Positions 47,259 to 59,000 of a stretch of 64,000 nt of DNA are shown here, piece after piece. Position 1 is the first letter of the stretch. Each line of letters opens with the position of its first letter. The stretch comes from Ligula intestinalis (taxonomy: Eukaryota; Platyhelminthes; Cestoda; Diphyllobothriidea; Diphyllobothriidae): the NCBI GenBank assembly GCA_036362985.1, contig JAYGXS010000007.1, positions 18,872,482 through 18,936,481 of the forward strand, given 5' to 3'. Under the pieces are notes generated by a model, which saw only the letters and a program-made list of their open reading frames with translations, was not told the DNA's origin and ran no database searches. The translations under genes and the position numbers were made by a program.

Positions 47259-47913
47259 TCGGCGATTGACAGAATGCTCCGTTGCAGGCAGCTGGCGTAA
47301 AAACCCTTGAACTTTTATTTGGATTTATAATAACAAACACTCTGGTTGGGCAGTATGGGCTGCTGCTATTCTGACCGTCAGTCCTTCCCTTGAAATTTGC
47401 TTCCGTTTCGAAGTGTTGCTAGCCTAAAAAAGTCACTAAAATAAATTGTACGCAAACGTAGTTCAGATATATTACATCGATAAAAAATGCTTAATGTAGT
47501 TTGATACAAGCGTCCAACTTTGATTGAGAAAGCCGTATACAATGCCCGCATTGTGGACCATTCCACGACTAGTAAGAGCTCTACTAGTCACCCTGAAAGA
47601 GTTATTGCTACATGAATTCAAGTCCGTCCTATTTCGCGGACGATAGTTGCTTACTTAGTTCTCCACTTTACTTGTACACCACGCCAACGTCATATATCTG
47701 AGCAGGCGGCTGCTTCGCACTCGCTGACCTTAAGACCTTTGACCAACATCATGACACGCATACACGTGCGCACACACGCGTGTCGAAACCGGTCACGATT
47801 GCGTAAGAGTCACGTGAACGCCCCTTCCCCAAACCGACGCGGCATGCCCCTCAATACTCGACACCACCTCGGGCAATGCAACACACCAATACAACAAACG
47901 ACACCGTCCTCGT

Positions 47914-48172
47914 GCATACACCGGGCTTCCTAGATAGTAGCTAATATCTAACATGTGGGAATATGCGCTAGGGGTCACCATGGTCTAGTTGCGGGCTCAC
48001 TAAACTTTATTTGCATAACTGCTTATTTATTTCGTAGTACTAAGCCTTTTGTCTTCCTTACCACAAAGGCATGGCACAATCAATCCACATCTTACATTGC
48101 GTCCCCCGCAGCAACTTTTAGTGGCATATGACTACCTATCGCCTTTGGCAATTATGAGTCCTGCCCAGTGTT
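47914..48172 (+). repeat. Dispersed repeat R2, copy 1
   Basis: Collinear with 51760-52050: GCATACACCGGGCTTCCT, GGGAATATGCGCTAGGGGT, TACCACAAAGGCATG, CTTTTAGTGGCATATGACTA and CTTTGGCAATTATGA. A partial third copy is at 53153-53350. No coding frame. The flanking 47700-47900 and 48290-48490 are CpG-rich without a gene. Confidence 0.75.
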
Positions 48173-49029
48173 AGTCGACAGTCAACGACTAAAAATGTAC
48201 TGCTCATTTTACCTGCTCTTCCGTAGTTATTGCGTGACTATTGCCTTCCACTGCAGTTTTCCTTTGATATGCGGCTGCTACATGGGATAGAAATAGACCT
48301 CATGCGTGTGCAGCGGTCGCTGCTGCCCGACGCACTCCTAACTCTTGACACCACAGATGAGGTCACTCCGAGCATAGGATGTCGCGCGAAAGCAGTTTTC
48401 CTGCGTGCATCGGCCAATGCGCAAACGGACGCACAACCTTCACTGCTAGCAAACGCACGCAACCTGCCTTCCCGTTCTGGCCTCAACTCACAGTGACGTG
48501 AACTCAATCTGTCTTGACAGGGCTCAAAGCCGTGGCTGCCGCTAGACATCACTCCGGACCTAGCCCACCTTGTGGCTAAACTTGCGCTCCGGTAGTCAAG
48601 AATTTGACCTAACTATTCTCCTTTCCATCTGTACAGATCACACTATTACTATCACTCTGGAATTCCCATGACTTCTCTCATATCCTAGGAAACCGAGCCT
48701 ATAGATCGAAGTTACCAGGTGTTAACCCACCTAACCAACTGCGATACGTCTATTAAACTATATTTATTTCCATTTAAATAACAAAAGTATGCTGTTCCCT
48801 TTCTATCTGCTTTAAAAATTAACGCGAACGCTTACATTCTGCTGATTAGCCTAGCCTCTTCTAGCCCCAGATTTTTGACGGAACCAGGCGGGACTCGTGC
48901 TGGCAAGATTGTCCGATTGTTTGGTTACTTATTTTTCAACTATCGCGTGTTTTGCCAGTGCTATAGATATTAACTTTTTTAAACACGTATTTGCATATAT
49001 ATCAGTAAGGGGGGTATGACAGTATTTGG

Positions 49030-49085
49030 GGGTAACTTGACAAAGAACTGTTTCGGGCTTATTAGCCCTCATCAGCCAAATATAA
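49030..49085 (-). ncRNA. Hammerhead ribozyme, unit 1 (cleavage site altered)
   Basis: Minus strand: CTGATGA (49075-49069), helix II GGGC-TAATAA-GCCC (49068-49055, perfect), GAAAC (49054-49050), helix III/loop ACAGTTC, then TTTG before TCAAGT. Helix I pairs TCAAGT with the UUUGG-side strand. The core is exact, but the residue before the expected cut is G and helix III has one mismatch, so cleavage is probably lost. Confidence 0.75.
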
Positions 49086-49397
49086 CCCTGAGCACCAACT
49101 GGTCAGACAACACAAACAAACGCACTCACAGACGGCGCAGTTGGTCCATCACTGGTGTCTATCAGATGGGTCATAAGCAGTTCATCGAACCGCAGTTCAT
49201 CAGCGCCTCGCCACCTGCCATTTGCTGTAACTCCTCATCGGGTATAAATTCACTCAGAAATTAGTGAACACCGATCGAATAGGCTTCCGAACTAAACAAA
49301 GTTCATGTGGTGGTCAGAGGTCCCCAACGGGTGACCGCCTGCCAGGCCAATTCCGGCCAAGTCATAATAGCAGTAAAGAGGGTATGACAGCATTTAG

Positions 49398-49455
49398 GGG
49401 TAACTTGATACAGAACTGTTTCGGGTTTATTAGCCCTCATCAGCCAAGCATAACC
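49398..49455 (-). ncRNA. Hammerhead ribozyme, unit 2 (predicted active)
   Basis: Minus strand: helix I strand GCTTGG, CTGATGA (49443-49437), helix II GGGC-TAATAA-ACCC (three G-C pairs plus one loop-side mismatch), GAA, helix III ACA-GTTC-TGT, cleavage residue A (position 49409) after GU, then TCAAGT (49408-49403), which pairs with GCTTGG (six pairs, two wobble). This is a complete type I hammerhead with triplet GUA. An outer GGGT/ACCC pairing extends helix I. Confidence 0.82.
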
Positions 49456-49559
49456 CTGAACACCAGCTGGTCGGACAACACAAACGCACTCACAGACGGC
49501 GCAGTTGGTCCACCACTGGTGTCTATGAGATGTATTTATTCCTTATCATCTTGTTACCA

Positions 49560-49625
49560 TTAGGGAATTCAAAGGCATTCGCCTATCTTTCCCTCAATAA
49601 ATTGATACTGCTACTGCTAACATTT
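49560..49625 (+). repeat. LINE 3' tail
   Basis: AAAGGCATTCGCCT then TCTTTCCCTCAATAAATTGA resembles the tail at 405-440. It directly follows the hammerhead repeat. Confidence 0.45.
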
Positions 49626-50168
49626 CTATCTATTATCTATCTACTTTGGAAGGCTATATATTTAATATGACTACTGCCCCCCATTATGCCTCACCCATAT
49701 AACTCCAACTAGCGATGGAGATGAGAAAAGTGTTTGGTGTAACATTCACGTCCATATCTCGAACGCGTCACACACACAAACACGCATATACGCCAAAAGG
49801 CGCGCGTGAACTCAGTGCGGCTCGATAAACTTGCGCCGTGAGTTAACCTTACGACCTAGCTTTTGTCCAACTCTTCTGCGGCGCTGCTCGTCGCGAAGGC
49901 CACCTACACGCACAGGGTTAGATCAGACCGATAACAATATTGCACATCCAGGCTTCTTCACCATCTCCCCAGAAGTCTGCTTTTTTGTTTGAAACTTTGG
50001 CGCAATAGCTAAATGGCCTCGTCTTTCACTATCTATACGACGAAGTTAGTTGGCCTGAGGCATCTTTCGATCCATGTGCGGCAAGTTTAGTACGAATACG
50101 TATTCCATCCCACACTGCTTATGCTGTTTTTACAAAATTGCCTTGTCAGCAAGCGTCCCTCCTTTGTT

Positions 50169-50252
50169 GCGTCAGTCAAGAGCCAATGACAGGCCGAGTC
50201 GTGTGACTGACCTAATCGTGAATTCGATTGGCGCTTTCACGCGCATTGCACC
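50169..50252 (+). repeat. Dispersed repeat R1, copy 2
   Basis: Second copy of the block at 47175-47258; again followed downstream by R2, here after about 1.5 kb. Confidence 0.7.
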
Positions 50253-51000
50253 ACACCAAGGTTACACAGTGAATATGGCAGACAAAATATTCCAGCTGGG
50301 GTTGGAAGCTTTCTCAAAAGGCGCATTCATTTGGGCCGAAATCGATTACGCTGCAGGCTAATAAATCTTCTAACCAAACCTAATACTAACCTTTTTAAAC
50401 CAAAAACTCGTTTCAGAACGTCGTTAGTAGTTCGTAAGCTACGGCATTAGATAGTACTCATAAATAGGCACTCGATCACGTTATATTTACAGCAGCTGCA
50501 GGCCCCGGCAGCATTCACGCCTGACATAGTCCCAAACACCGGCACAACATGACGACTATATTAATGAATCACCCTAGCTTAAGGGGCTGCCTACGAAACA
50601 TTCTACGATGCTCGAGGGGATGAGAAAGGAATTATCAAGTCGGGCGTGTTCTCTGTCCTGTTACAGCCACCGCTTGAATTCAGACTGGAAATAGCCAGGC
50701 TTCAAACGCGACACTGTGGTTTATGAGCACGCTCAGGAACGTTACAAGTAGAGGAAGACTCGAACGCTGAAGATAGCGGTGCAGTCGTTAGCCAATCACC
50801 TAGCTGCAAAAAGTAGTATTTAGCGCGTCCATCGGTGGTGTTCGTAATCGGAGCGACTGTGCGGCTAGACGGTCACCATTTCAGTACAGACACTGACGTA
50901 CTAATTACTATTTACTATTGTTTTCGTCATCTTTCTCTATCTCTGATGCCAGGTGGACGGAGTTCCTGTCACAGTGTTTGAGTCCCCACGCTAAAATGAG

Positions 51001-51292
51001 GTTAAGGGTTCCTTATAAGCAACACTTTAGTTTACTATGATATAACCAACTAAACGAAAAACTAAATCAAATGACAACTAACTAATAAACTTAAAAACTA
51101 AAGTAAACTAAAAATAAAACTAAAATAACTAAACTACACCTAACTAAACTTACTAAACTAAAAGTTGAACTAAGCTAAAACTACTAAAAATAAATAGTTA
51201 ACTAATAAATAAACTAAATAATAAACTACAACGAAATAAGCTGATAGTTATGCTATAGTAAACTACGGTGTTGCTTACAAGGAACCCTTAGC
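51001..51292. mobile_element. 292-bp MITE with ~35-bp TIRs and an 8-bp target duplication
   Basis: The left end GTTAAGGGTTCCTTATAAGC and the reverse complement of the right end (GCTAAGGGTTCCTTGTAAGC) continue as inverted repeats to about TTTACTAT. AAAATGAG stands immediately on both sides (50993-51000 and 51293-51300), a perfect 8-bp target-site duplication, as hAT-superfamily elements make. The interior is AACTAAA-type low-complexity DNA without a gene. Confidence 0.88.
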
Positions 51293-51759
51293 AAAATGAG
51301 TACCAACAAAGGCAAGAGATCAAAGGAAACCTAAACGCTCATTTCGGGCATAATGGTCGATCGAATAGCGGCGAATATGAATTCCGTTGTGTCGCGAGAC
51401 TTGGTATAGCTCCCACGAAAGCAGTCGCATAACGACCATGGAGATAAAGACGCAGACCTAATTGCGTGCCAGTAAGGATGGCCGGTACCCATTCTGTCAA
51501 TGAAAACGGCGACGGTTCGATCTTCTTATCCCTCAAAGTCTTCCGTGTGCTCCACAGCACCGTTGCTCAGGGACAGTGACGCGCGAAATCTAGTTTTAGA
51601 TGGTGCTAGACTTGCACTGCCTCTACCAATCTCTCTCCTTCCTTATCCACCTCGCCCAGATGACAAGATAGTGTCAAGATGATCGAAGATGGAGGGAACG
51701 CGGGTATCAACAGAGCTTAGCAGCCCACCTACGCGTACTACAAGCTGCCTCGTCCCCAT

Positions 51760-52050
51760 GCATACACCGGGCTTCCTCTAGATAGTAGCTCGGATCTAGC
51801 CTATGGGAATATGCGCTAGGGGTTACAATGGTAAAAATATGGTTTCGGACTCACTAAGCGCAAGTTTTATAACTGTCAGCCTATTTCGTAGTGACAAGCA
51901 TGTTTTTACTGCTTTTGCATTGACAGTCTTTCTTACCACAAAGGCATGACACAGTCCATGCACATTTTACATTGCATTCCCTCGCACATAAACCTTTAGT
52001 GGCATATGACTACTTATGACCTTTGGCAATTATGATTCTTGTCCAGTGTT
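51760..52050 (+). repeat. Dispersed repeat R2, copy 2
   Basis: Collinear with 47914-48172 (see there), with a small insertion (TTTTACTGCTTTTGCATTGA). Confidence 0.75.
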
Positions 52051-52747
52051 ATTTAGCCGGTATGACCGCTCAAACCCTGTATCGGCCTTTTCAATTTACG
52101 TCGCCATTTTCCCCTCCCTCTATTCGCAGGTTAATTTTCTTATATGTACGTCAGTTGGCCTACTCCGCTCATTATACACAGATTTTTATCCTCCTTTGTT
52201 TATATGAAGTACAATGAGGTCAAGAGGGCACAAGGTCGCTACGCTAGTGCTGTTTTGAAAGCAGTCCAATTTGACCTAGATTTGACGACTCTTCCCAGGA
52301 CATTTGTCCATGATGTCGAAAATTGCAGTCATTGGCGATGATGTATTACTTATGGATTACTTTTTTGATGCTGTAAGTTTGTGCGCCTACTTTTATTCCG
52401 CTTCAATAGAGGACGTTTTTTCTAAAAATTTTGGAATAATATTCTCTGCGGCCTGCTGGGTCCATCTGCAGACGAAGAAGAATGGCTATCTCAATATTGT
52501 CGGTTTTCTATCAAGTGTACGTGTGAAGAAGAGGGTTACAAACCTAGATGACCAAGCGCGTTTGTAAAACTGTTGTACTCAATAGTTAAGCAGCACAGCA
52601 AGTAAGTCACGAATCCAATTAACAAATCAGATGTACATAATGCAAAGAAATAATCAGTCTGAGTGAGAACAAAAGTCATAAGTGGAAATGAGGCCTGGGC
52701 CTGGAGTTTGCTTGAAAGACGGTAGTCAATACGCGGCAAGAGAAGAA

Positions 52748-53083
52748 CTAGGTGAAGCGTGTCTGTTCACAGCAGTGGTTGTAGCGTTGCGCGTGCGCCA
52801 AACTACTAACCTGCGTTCGACAATTACGGCCGTAATGACAGTTAGGTCGGTGTGGCCAGTGCTGGTCAACTTCGTTCTGGGGCAAGTTCAGACGCCAGGC
52901 ATAGACCAGCCTGCTGAGACAGGACCTACGGCAAGCCCTGCATACCTTGCTGGTCAGATCTACTCTGGCAAGGGAGTTCTCACACAGTCCGTCGTGGAAT
53001 CGGAGTGAAGTCAGCGTGGACAGGTTCTGCAGCAGAATTGCAAGGAAGTCCTGATGTGCCATGTTCTTTCGCGCAAGGTAAGC
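52748..53083 (-). CDS. CHFR: CHFR last exon with PBZ zinc finger
   Basis: Acceptor CATCAAACAG, then AYLARKNMAHQDFLAILL, a CxxC pair (VCRACRRSC), LVYAWRLNLPQNEV and finally RPNCHYGRNCRTQV...YNHCCEQTRFT and TAG at 52750-52748. The last 40 residues are close to the CHFR C-terminus (RPDCYWGRNCRTQ...NHICEQTRF), with the C, C, H, C ligands of the poly(ADP-ribose)-binding finger present. The frame is open and intact. Confidence 0.92.
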   Translation of the reverse strand, partial: AYLARKNMAHQDFLAILLQNLSTLTSLRFHDGLCENSLARVDLTSKVCRACRRSCLSRLVYAWRLNLPQNEVDQHWPHRPNCHYGRNCRTQVSSLAHAQRYNHCCEQTRFT

Positions 53084-56000
53084 CTGTTTGATGGAAGCGG
53101 TAACAGTAGCTTATAGGTAACACCACAGCCTTAGTTACTTTGCATGCCTACTTATTTACTTATTTCGTAGTAGTAGGTACAATTTGTTTTACTAATTTTA
53201 TAGGCATCGGTTGTGTTACCACAGAGGTTGGACATGGTCCAACTTCGGCAATTATAATCCCTGTCACGTGTCGGATCCACATATCCAATTGTATACCCAA
53301 CAGAAATCTTTAGTGACGTGTGATTACTCTTCGACTTCGGCAAGTAACAAAAGTAGGAGGTCATTTGCACTTGGATAGACGTGCACGCAGAAGGCGACCA
53401 AAAAACAAAATACAGCGAAATTAAAAATTCAACAGAGTAGGCATAGCACGGATGGACAACAGGCAACAACCTTTATATCGTTTGATGCAACCTAAGGAGA
53501 CGGTGTCACCCACCGAAAAAACAGCAGTTGTCTACAAAATAAGTAGCAATGATAGAAACTGCAACTACGTTTGGTAAACCAGAGTGAAATTGCAGACCCA
53601 TGCAAACGAACAGAAATCGCGTCTAGACTTAAACCCCAGTTTGGAATGTCCGTTGTAGAAACTGGCCACGCTTTCTATCTTCATGAAATTAGCCCCTTAG
53701 ACCGGGAACACTGAATGTATGATAGCCAGGTGTCAATGCTTTCAACGGGTATATCGATCTTCCTGTTAAACTTTGTGTCATTACGCACACAAAGACCTGG
53801 AGCATACGGTCACGTAGAACTGAAAGAAAACAGCACCGATCGAAAAACCGCCGCAGGGGTGCAAGCATGCCCCCATCGAGCTTATGATGCAAGAAGCCAT
53901 CCAACCCGCCCAAGGGCCGAGAAAAAAAGGGGAAGAATATTTCAGCCCGCTCAAAGCCAACCTACTTGGCACGCTAAAGCCATTCATATTCGGTATTGTG
54001 CCTCTAACACTTTCACAGTAATGAACCACCAGAGCTCTTCGAAACATCATTTATTGAGTGAATCTGTTCTGATAAGCCCTTTACCTCCCTCATTCTCTCT
54101 CCCAAATCCAAACGCTATAGGAAACCACGAAGGCGATGCAATGAAAGTCCTTCAAGAAAAGCTAAATTTTCAACCGATTACAAATCGTCACATGCAGTTA
54201 ACATGACTGCGCCACCGAGGTGATACAGACGACAGGGGCTAGGCTACCACTTTCTCAGACCTGTAAAGTTCAAGTCGGTGCAATTATGCATAGATGCATA
54301 TGGGCAACAAAAATAGATAAATATCGTAATTGAGTTGTAAGTTTTAGCAAAAATCTGATATTTTTGTAAGAATCCGGAAAAAAGTGAATTTGAGGGTCAA
54401 CATGCTTCGGCAAAATAATAAATACTCCAACCTTGCTAATTAAAAACGCATTTTAGAACGTTGGTTAACACTTCACGGGGTACGTCACCTATGAAATGGC
54501 ATCGAACCGACAAAAATATCTGGCAAGATGGGGTCGTGGTATTCGGGCAGGAAATATTAACGGGTTCACCGATTGGGTGGGGGGATAAGCTGATGTTTCT
54601 CAGAGCTTTCGTACCCTTAGCCAGGTTGTCCGCGGGAAGCATGAAATTAGCGATAACGGCATTGACTCACCAAAACAAAGCTTGATTCCACGGGATTCCG
54701 TAAAAACAGTGGGTTCGGGAGTGGTAGTTCCAAGCGGAGGTCTGCGCATAGAAAATACTGATAGTATAAAGAATCAGCTGCGGCATGTGCGTGCGATAGA
54801 GGCGTTGAAGGTGGCCAATCTTGTAAAAATATAATAAAATAGAAGGGTACTGCATAATGGGCACAATCAATAAGAGTACCTGGCAGCTGATAGATAGATA
54901 CTAGCTGCTGCGCCAATTACGTAGTAGTCGATATTCAGCCACTAAAAAGCGATGAGCCGCATAACTGACGAGTCCTTGAGAAGAACTGTCCAACTGCCCG
55001 CGTACTCTAATTCACCAAATGAGCTGAAGACATCTCAGGAAAGACATCACAGGTAGTTTGGAGAATCTACTCGTCACCCGCAGAATGGCATTCGCCACCA
55101 ATTAAATTGCCTAAACATGAACAGATACTACTACGCCATAATTAGGCTTGAAAATCCACAGTCTTTACTACCGTGGGTGAAGAAAGTCGGCCGACACATA
55201 GTTTTTTCAGACTGTATCCCTGATCAAACAAAGGCACCTTTCCAGATTGATGGCTGCCATCTTGAACAGGAAGACGGTTTTAAATACCCCGGAGTGAGGC
55301 GGCTTCCGAATGAACAGAGTAAGGACGGATAAGGAAGAAGACTTGTTGAGCACCGGAGCAATTTGTTTATTGTCCTGATCTTTCGAACACTTACAGGAGT
55401 CCATCTTCAGACACAAGAAGCAGCAATTAAAAAAGATATCGTCCCCCGAAACGATACTGCTCGTAGAAATTTCGCAATCATTTGAAAGTGACGATGGACC
55501 CGACAAGGTATCTGCATCTCTAAAAAAACTCGCATGTTCCTTGGGCCAGTCTGGTCATGCTAGAAGATTAGCAAAAAATAAAACTGTTTAACCAACTGTG
55601 GCTGAGGATCATTTTGTGGTGAAGTATGCCAACTTCGTCTCAAATGCACCAGTTCGCACTCGATACGACAACCCCGTGAGAATATTTCAGACGGACACTG
55701 AGGTGATGGCGGTGCATTCTCCGTCGTCTACTTCACGAGCTCAGTGTTACTGCTCTCGATCCGGCACCGTTGTCTACAAGGAGGCGTCGAAGAGGGGGTC
55801 AAATTAAAGCCTGGCTATACACAGTTTGTGAAGACATGGGAGTGGTTCTTGGACCTTCTGTATTTGGTCCCCGTCGTTAAAAGAGAGAGCGAGCAACAGA
55901 GAGATACGGTTATGACATAATCGAGGACGACTACATCAGGTGTGCTCACTGCGGTACAGGTAAGAAAGTTAAATGGCATTTGCAAAGATTCCACATATTC

Positions 56001-59000
56001 CACGTGCGAATGGGTGCCAGTTAATGAACTTAACGGTTCGATTCCACCCGTATGGTATACGTCTGCAGTAAGACCTTTTCCACTCACACTGAGCAAGTTC
56101 CTAACTGAACGCCGGTCAGTGTCATGATCGGAAACCCGCGAAATGGCCATTCGACCGTCGTGAACGACTATGTCCACCCCGTACTTTACGCAGTGGGCGT
56201 AGCACTGGTGTCCTGCGCGTAAATTAGTTTAAAGCAGGTTTGAAAAAGTCAGAATTTCGGGATTAGAAGCATAGATCATAGTGTACTCAGTGAAATGTGT
56301 TTTCATGTTCGCCGACGTTTCGGACAGCTGGGCTGGCTGTCCTTTCTCAGTCCACGCTCGCAGTTCACTAAAGCAGGCTTGCTTAGCATCTGCCACTCGC
56401 TCTCTCGCCTCGCTTACACACCCTGCTCCGATTTCAGGACTACAGCAGGTGGGCGCGGGGGCAATGAATTATAGGACTAAACTGTCCGTCTTCACGTGCC
56501 ACATCCAAGACCTGGTCTCCAATGCATGGACCAGGCTACAGTAAGGACGGCCCTCACCCCACAAGGGTGAGAACGCCGGAAAAAGGTCATGATTCAAGCG
56601 CAAGGTACTCACCATCAAGAGTTCCAACACAGGCCGAAGAATTGCAAAGGCAGGTGGAGGGTGGGGTACAGAGGAGGGCACAGAAGGAGCGAGCACAAAG
56701 ACAGCAGGTAGGCTGGGGCAGACCACCGGTGACTGCGGCGTCTGGCGAAGGCATTCGACGACTGCAGCAAGCACAAGCAATATGATCGCGACCTGAAATT
56801 AGATTGCCGTTATGACAGTCATCAGAGTTACATGAAATACTTGCAGTCCTACTGTTATAAGTTCGGCCGGAAGGCATAAACCAGCTATGCAGACTCTGAA
56901 AATAAATTCAGAAACCGACAAGACGTCAGTACCTACGAACGATGGGACAAGTTTAGAAGAAAGTCGATAGGGGAAGGGAGCGGGGGTGCGGCAACACAAG
57001 AATATGAAATGGCAAGGGCAGTCTAAACTGGGCCAAAATACGCAAAACAAGTAGGAGCTGCAGGGAGAACTTGGCACGCCTTTCATCCAGAATTCGATCT
57101 GGGGAAGAACATGATACAACGGGCGAACAGCGGACAACTTGCAAAGTTATTTGAGAAATTTTGGGCTAAAAAGCGCCTGAAGCGAGACAATTGTTGCAGA
57201 ATCGCATACTTTCTTGTACTTGTTACGTTTTTTACTTGCTAGAAAATAGATTGATTACCAGCCCTCATTCTGGAAGAGTATTTACTTCTGCGATAAGGTC
57301 TTGCTTTCTAATAACGTTGTGAAGCCGACCCAGATGGTCATATGTGTAAAGGACTTTCCAAAAGAACACACTGCCCCGATGCCAAAATTGAAAACGGTCA
57401 ATGATTAACGATTTGAATGGTTATTGAGTTCGGAGAGCGGCCAATTTGACGTACGACTGTGAACACCATTAACAGGCAAGGTGTTCATTAGCGTCCTAAA
57501 GGATGCATTCGGGTACAACGGCATCCAGAGATGTAGAATAGACGCTATCATTTTACAGGACAATGCTCTAGTTTACCGCTCAAAAGAGGTATAAATTTGC
57601 TAATATGTACAACTGTCATCTAACTTTTTATACAACAACAAGCCTCTCTGCGTGTGGTCCCCAATCTACTTTTATTCTTGCCAGCAGCCCGGATATCAAT
57701 TCTATAGAAAATATTTTGTAATCATCAGAAGAAACTGGCGAAAGACAAAGAAGAAACCTTCCATGTAAGAAAAACATAATTTCGTGCTGAATAATCACCT
57801 TGAACAAACCACTATGAATAACCTGACTACCACCAATTCTAACAGACTTAATGTTGCTTTAAATGTAGAAGGACAGTCCATGAAATACTGAGTTTTTGTA
57901 TTCGTAAGTATGTTGTATTAATTAACCATTTTTTGCGCTCCTTTGTCTTTAAAACTTTAATATCTAACGTTATATCAATGACCTTTAGTGTAGCTACTAT
58001 CTGAAATTGGAGTTTTGAGTGATTTCCTTATTTTTATGCTGGTAAATAGTAATTTATCAACCAACCTGTCTTTTTTTACTAATGGTACTCAATCTACTGT
58101 TGTGAACTTCGAAGGGATGCAGCATGCGCTGATGTCACAAAATGAGAATGTTATTGTCTATCTCATGAGATTTCATAGGATAGGCAATCGATTGCATATA
58201 CCTCAGATAATATATCTGATGAATTGTAAAGATCAAAATTTAAGTGGAAGATTTAAAACACCTTTGAGGTTGTTTATTTTGTTCATTGGGTGGACTTGAG
58301 GCGCAAACATGCTGTGTACTAGAAATGAGGGACGAAAATGGGTGAAATCCAACGTTTGTTCATATCCAAGAAATTGCCTACACTATTTAACGCTGTGGAA
58401 AAAAACTCCTAGTTTGTGCGTGTTGTGCTATAAAAGAACATTAATAAAGACCAGAAATGTTTTCATTATATATGTTCAGAGAACTGACAATTTGTTTTGC
58501 CTTCCAGAGATTGAGGTAGATGTACATATGAGAGAAGGAATTAGTGTTGGGAAGGGAAGAGTGAATTAAGTCTAAGAATTCTATCTTGCGAATTTGCTAC
58601 GTTTCGTGCCATAAAATTAGATAATCAACTTATTAGGCTGTAAATTATTCTACCCGACCGAAAATAACGACCGTACATAAGCATGTATACAAAGACTCGA
58701 GGCATGCCATCAATTTTCTCTGTCAAGTCGTGTGCAAAAGATGTTTAAACATTTTCTTTCTATAGAGCAGAATCAATGAATGAGAAAAAATGAAACGGAA
58801 CGCGCAGAAGATTATTAGTTTTCTCAAAATCGTCGTATGTATTCTGCCACTCTCTTCTGCTTTTTTAATCTTAAAACTTAGCCTAGAAGTAGACAAATAT
58901 ACGGAAAACTGCTCCACTATATATAGAAAAATGAGTTCTTTCATTTTCACCAGAAGATGTATCCCTACTTTTTAGGGAAGCCAAAAAACTGGTCAAAATT

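Larger units (their letters stand above)
49010..49545 (-). repeat. Tandem 368-bp hammerhead-ribozyme repeat (about 1.45 units)
   Basis: About 165 bp at 49010-49175 recur at 49378-49545 with few changes (GGTATGACAG.ATTT, GGTAACTTGA, CAGACGGCGCAGTTGGTCCA, ACTGGTGTCTAT). The period is 368 bp, measured at the equivalent ACTTGA words (49035-49040 and 49403-49408). Each unit carries a hammerhead on the minus strand. The interval between has TATAAA at about 49242 but no open frame of note. The layout fits a non-autonomous, ribozyme-bearing tandem retroelement or satellite (retrozyme, or schistosome Smalpha-like). Confidence 0.8.

Noticed and set aside
48238..48552. 104-codon minus-strand gene
   Set aside because: Arg/Ser/Ala-rich translation of a CpG-rich repeat, open in several frames at once, with no motif.
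54955..54985. Hammerhead core CTGACGAGTCC
   Set aside because: No helix II and no GAAA box at the right spacing on the same strand.
55207..55506. Additional CHFR acidic exon (GPSSLSNDCEISTSSIVSGDD)
   Set aside because: It lies between two CHFR exons that already join in phase with the micro-exon, and it runs into a PLE pseudo-LTR.
56020..56060. tRNA gene (GGTTCGATTCC box)
   Set aside because: No A box at the proper distance and no acceptor or T-stem pairing.
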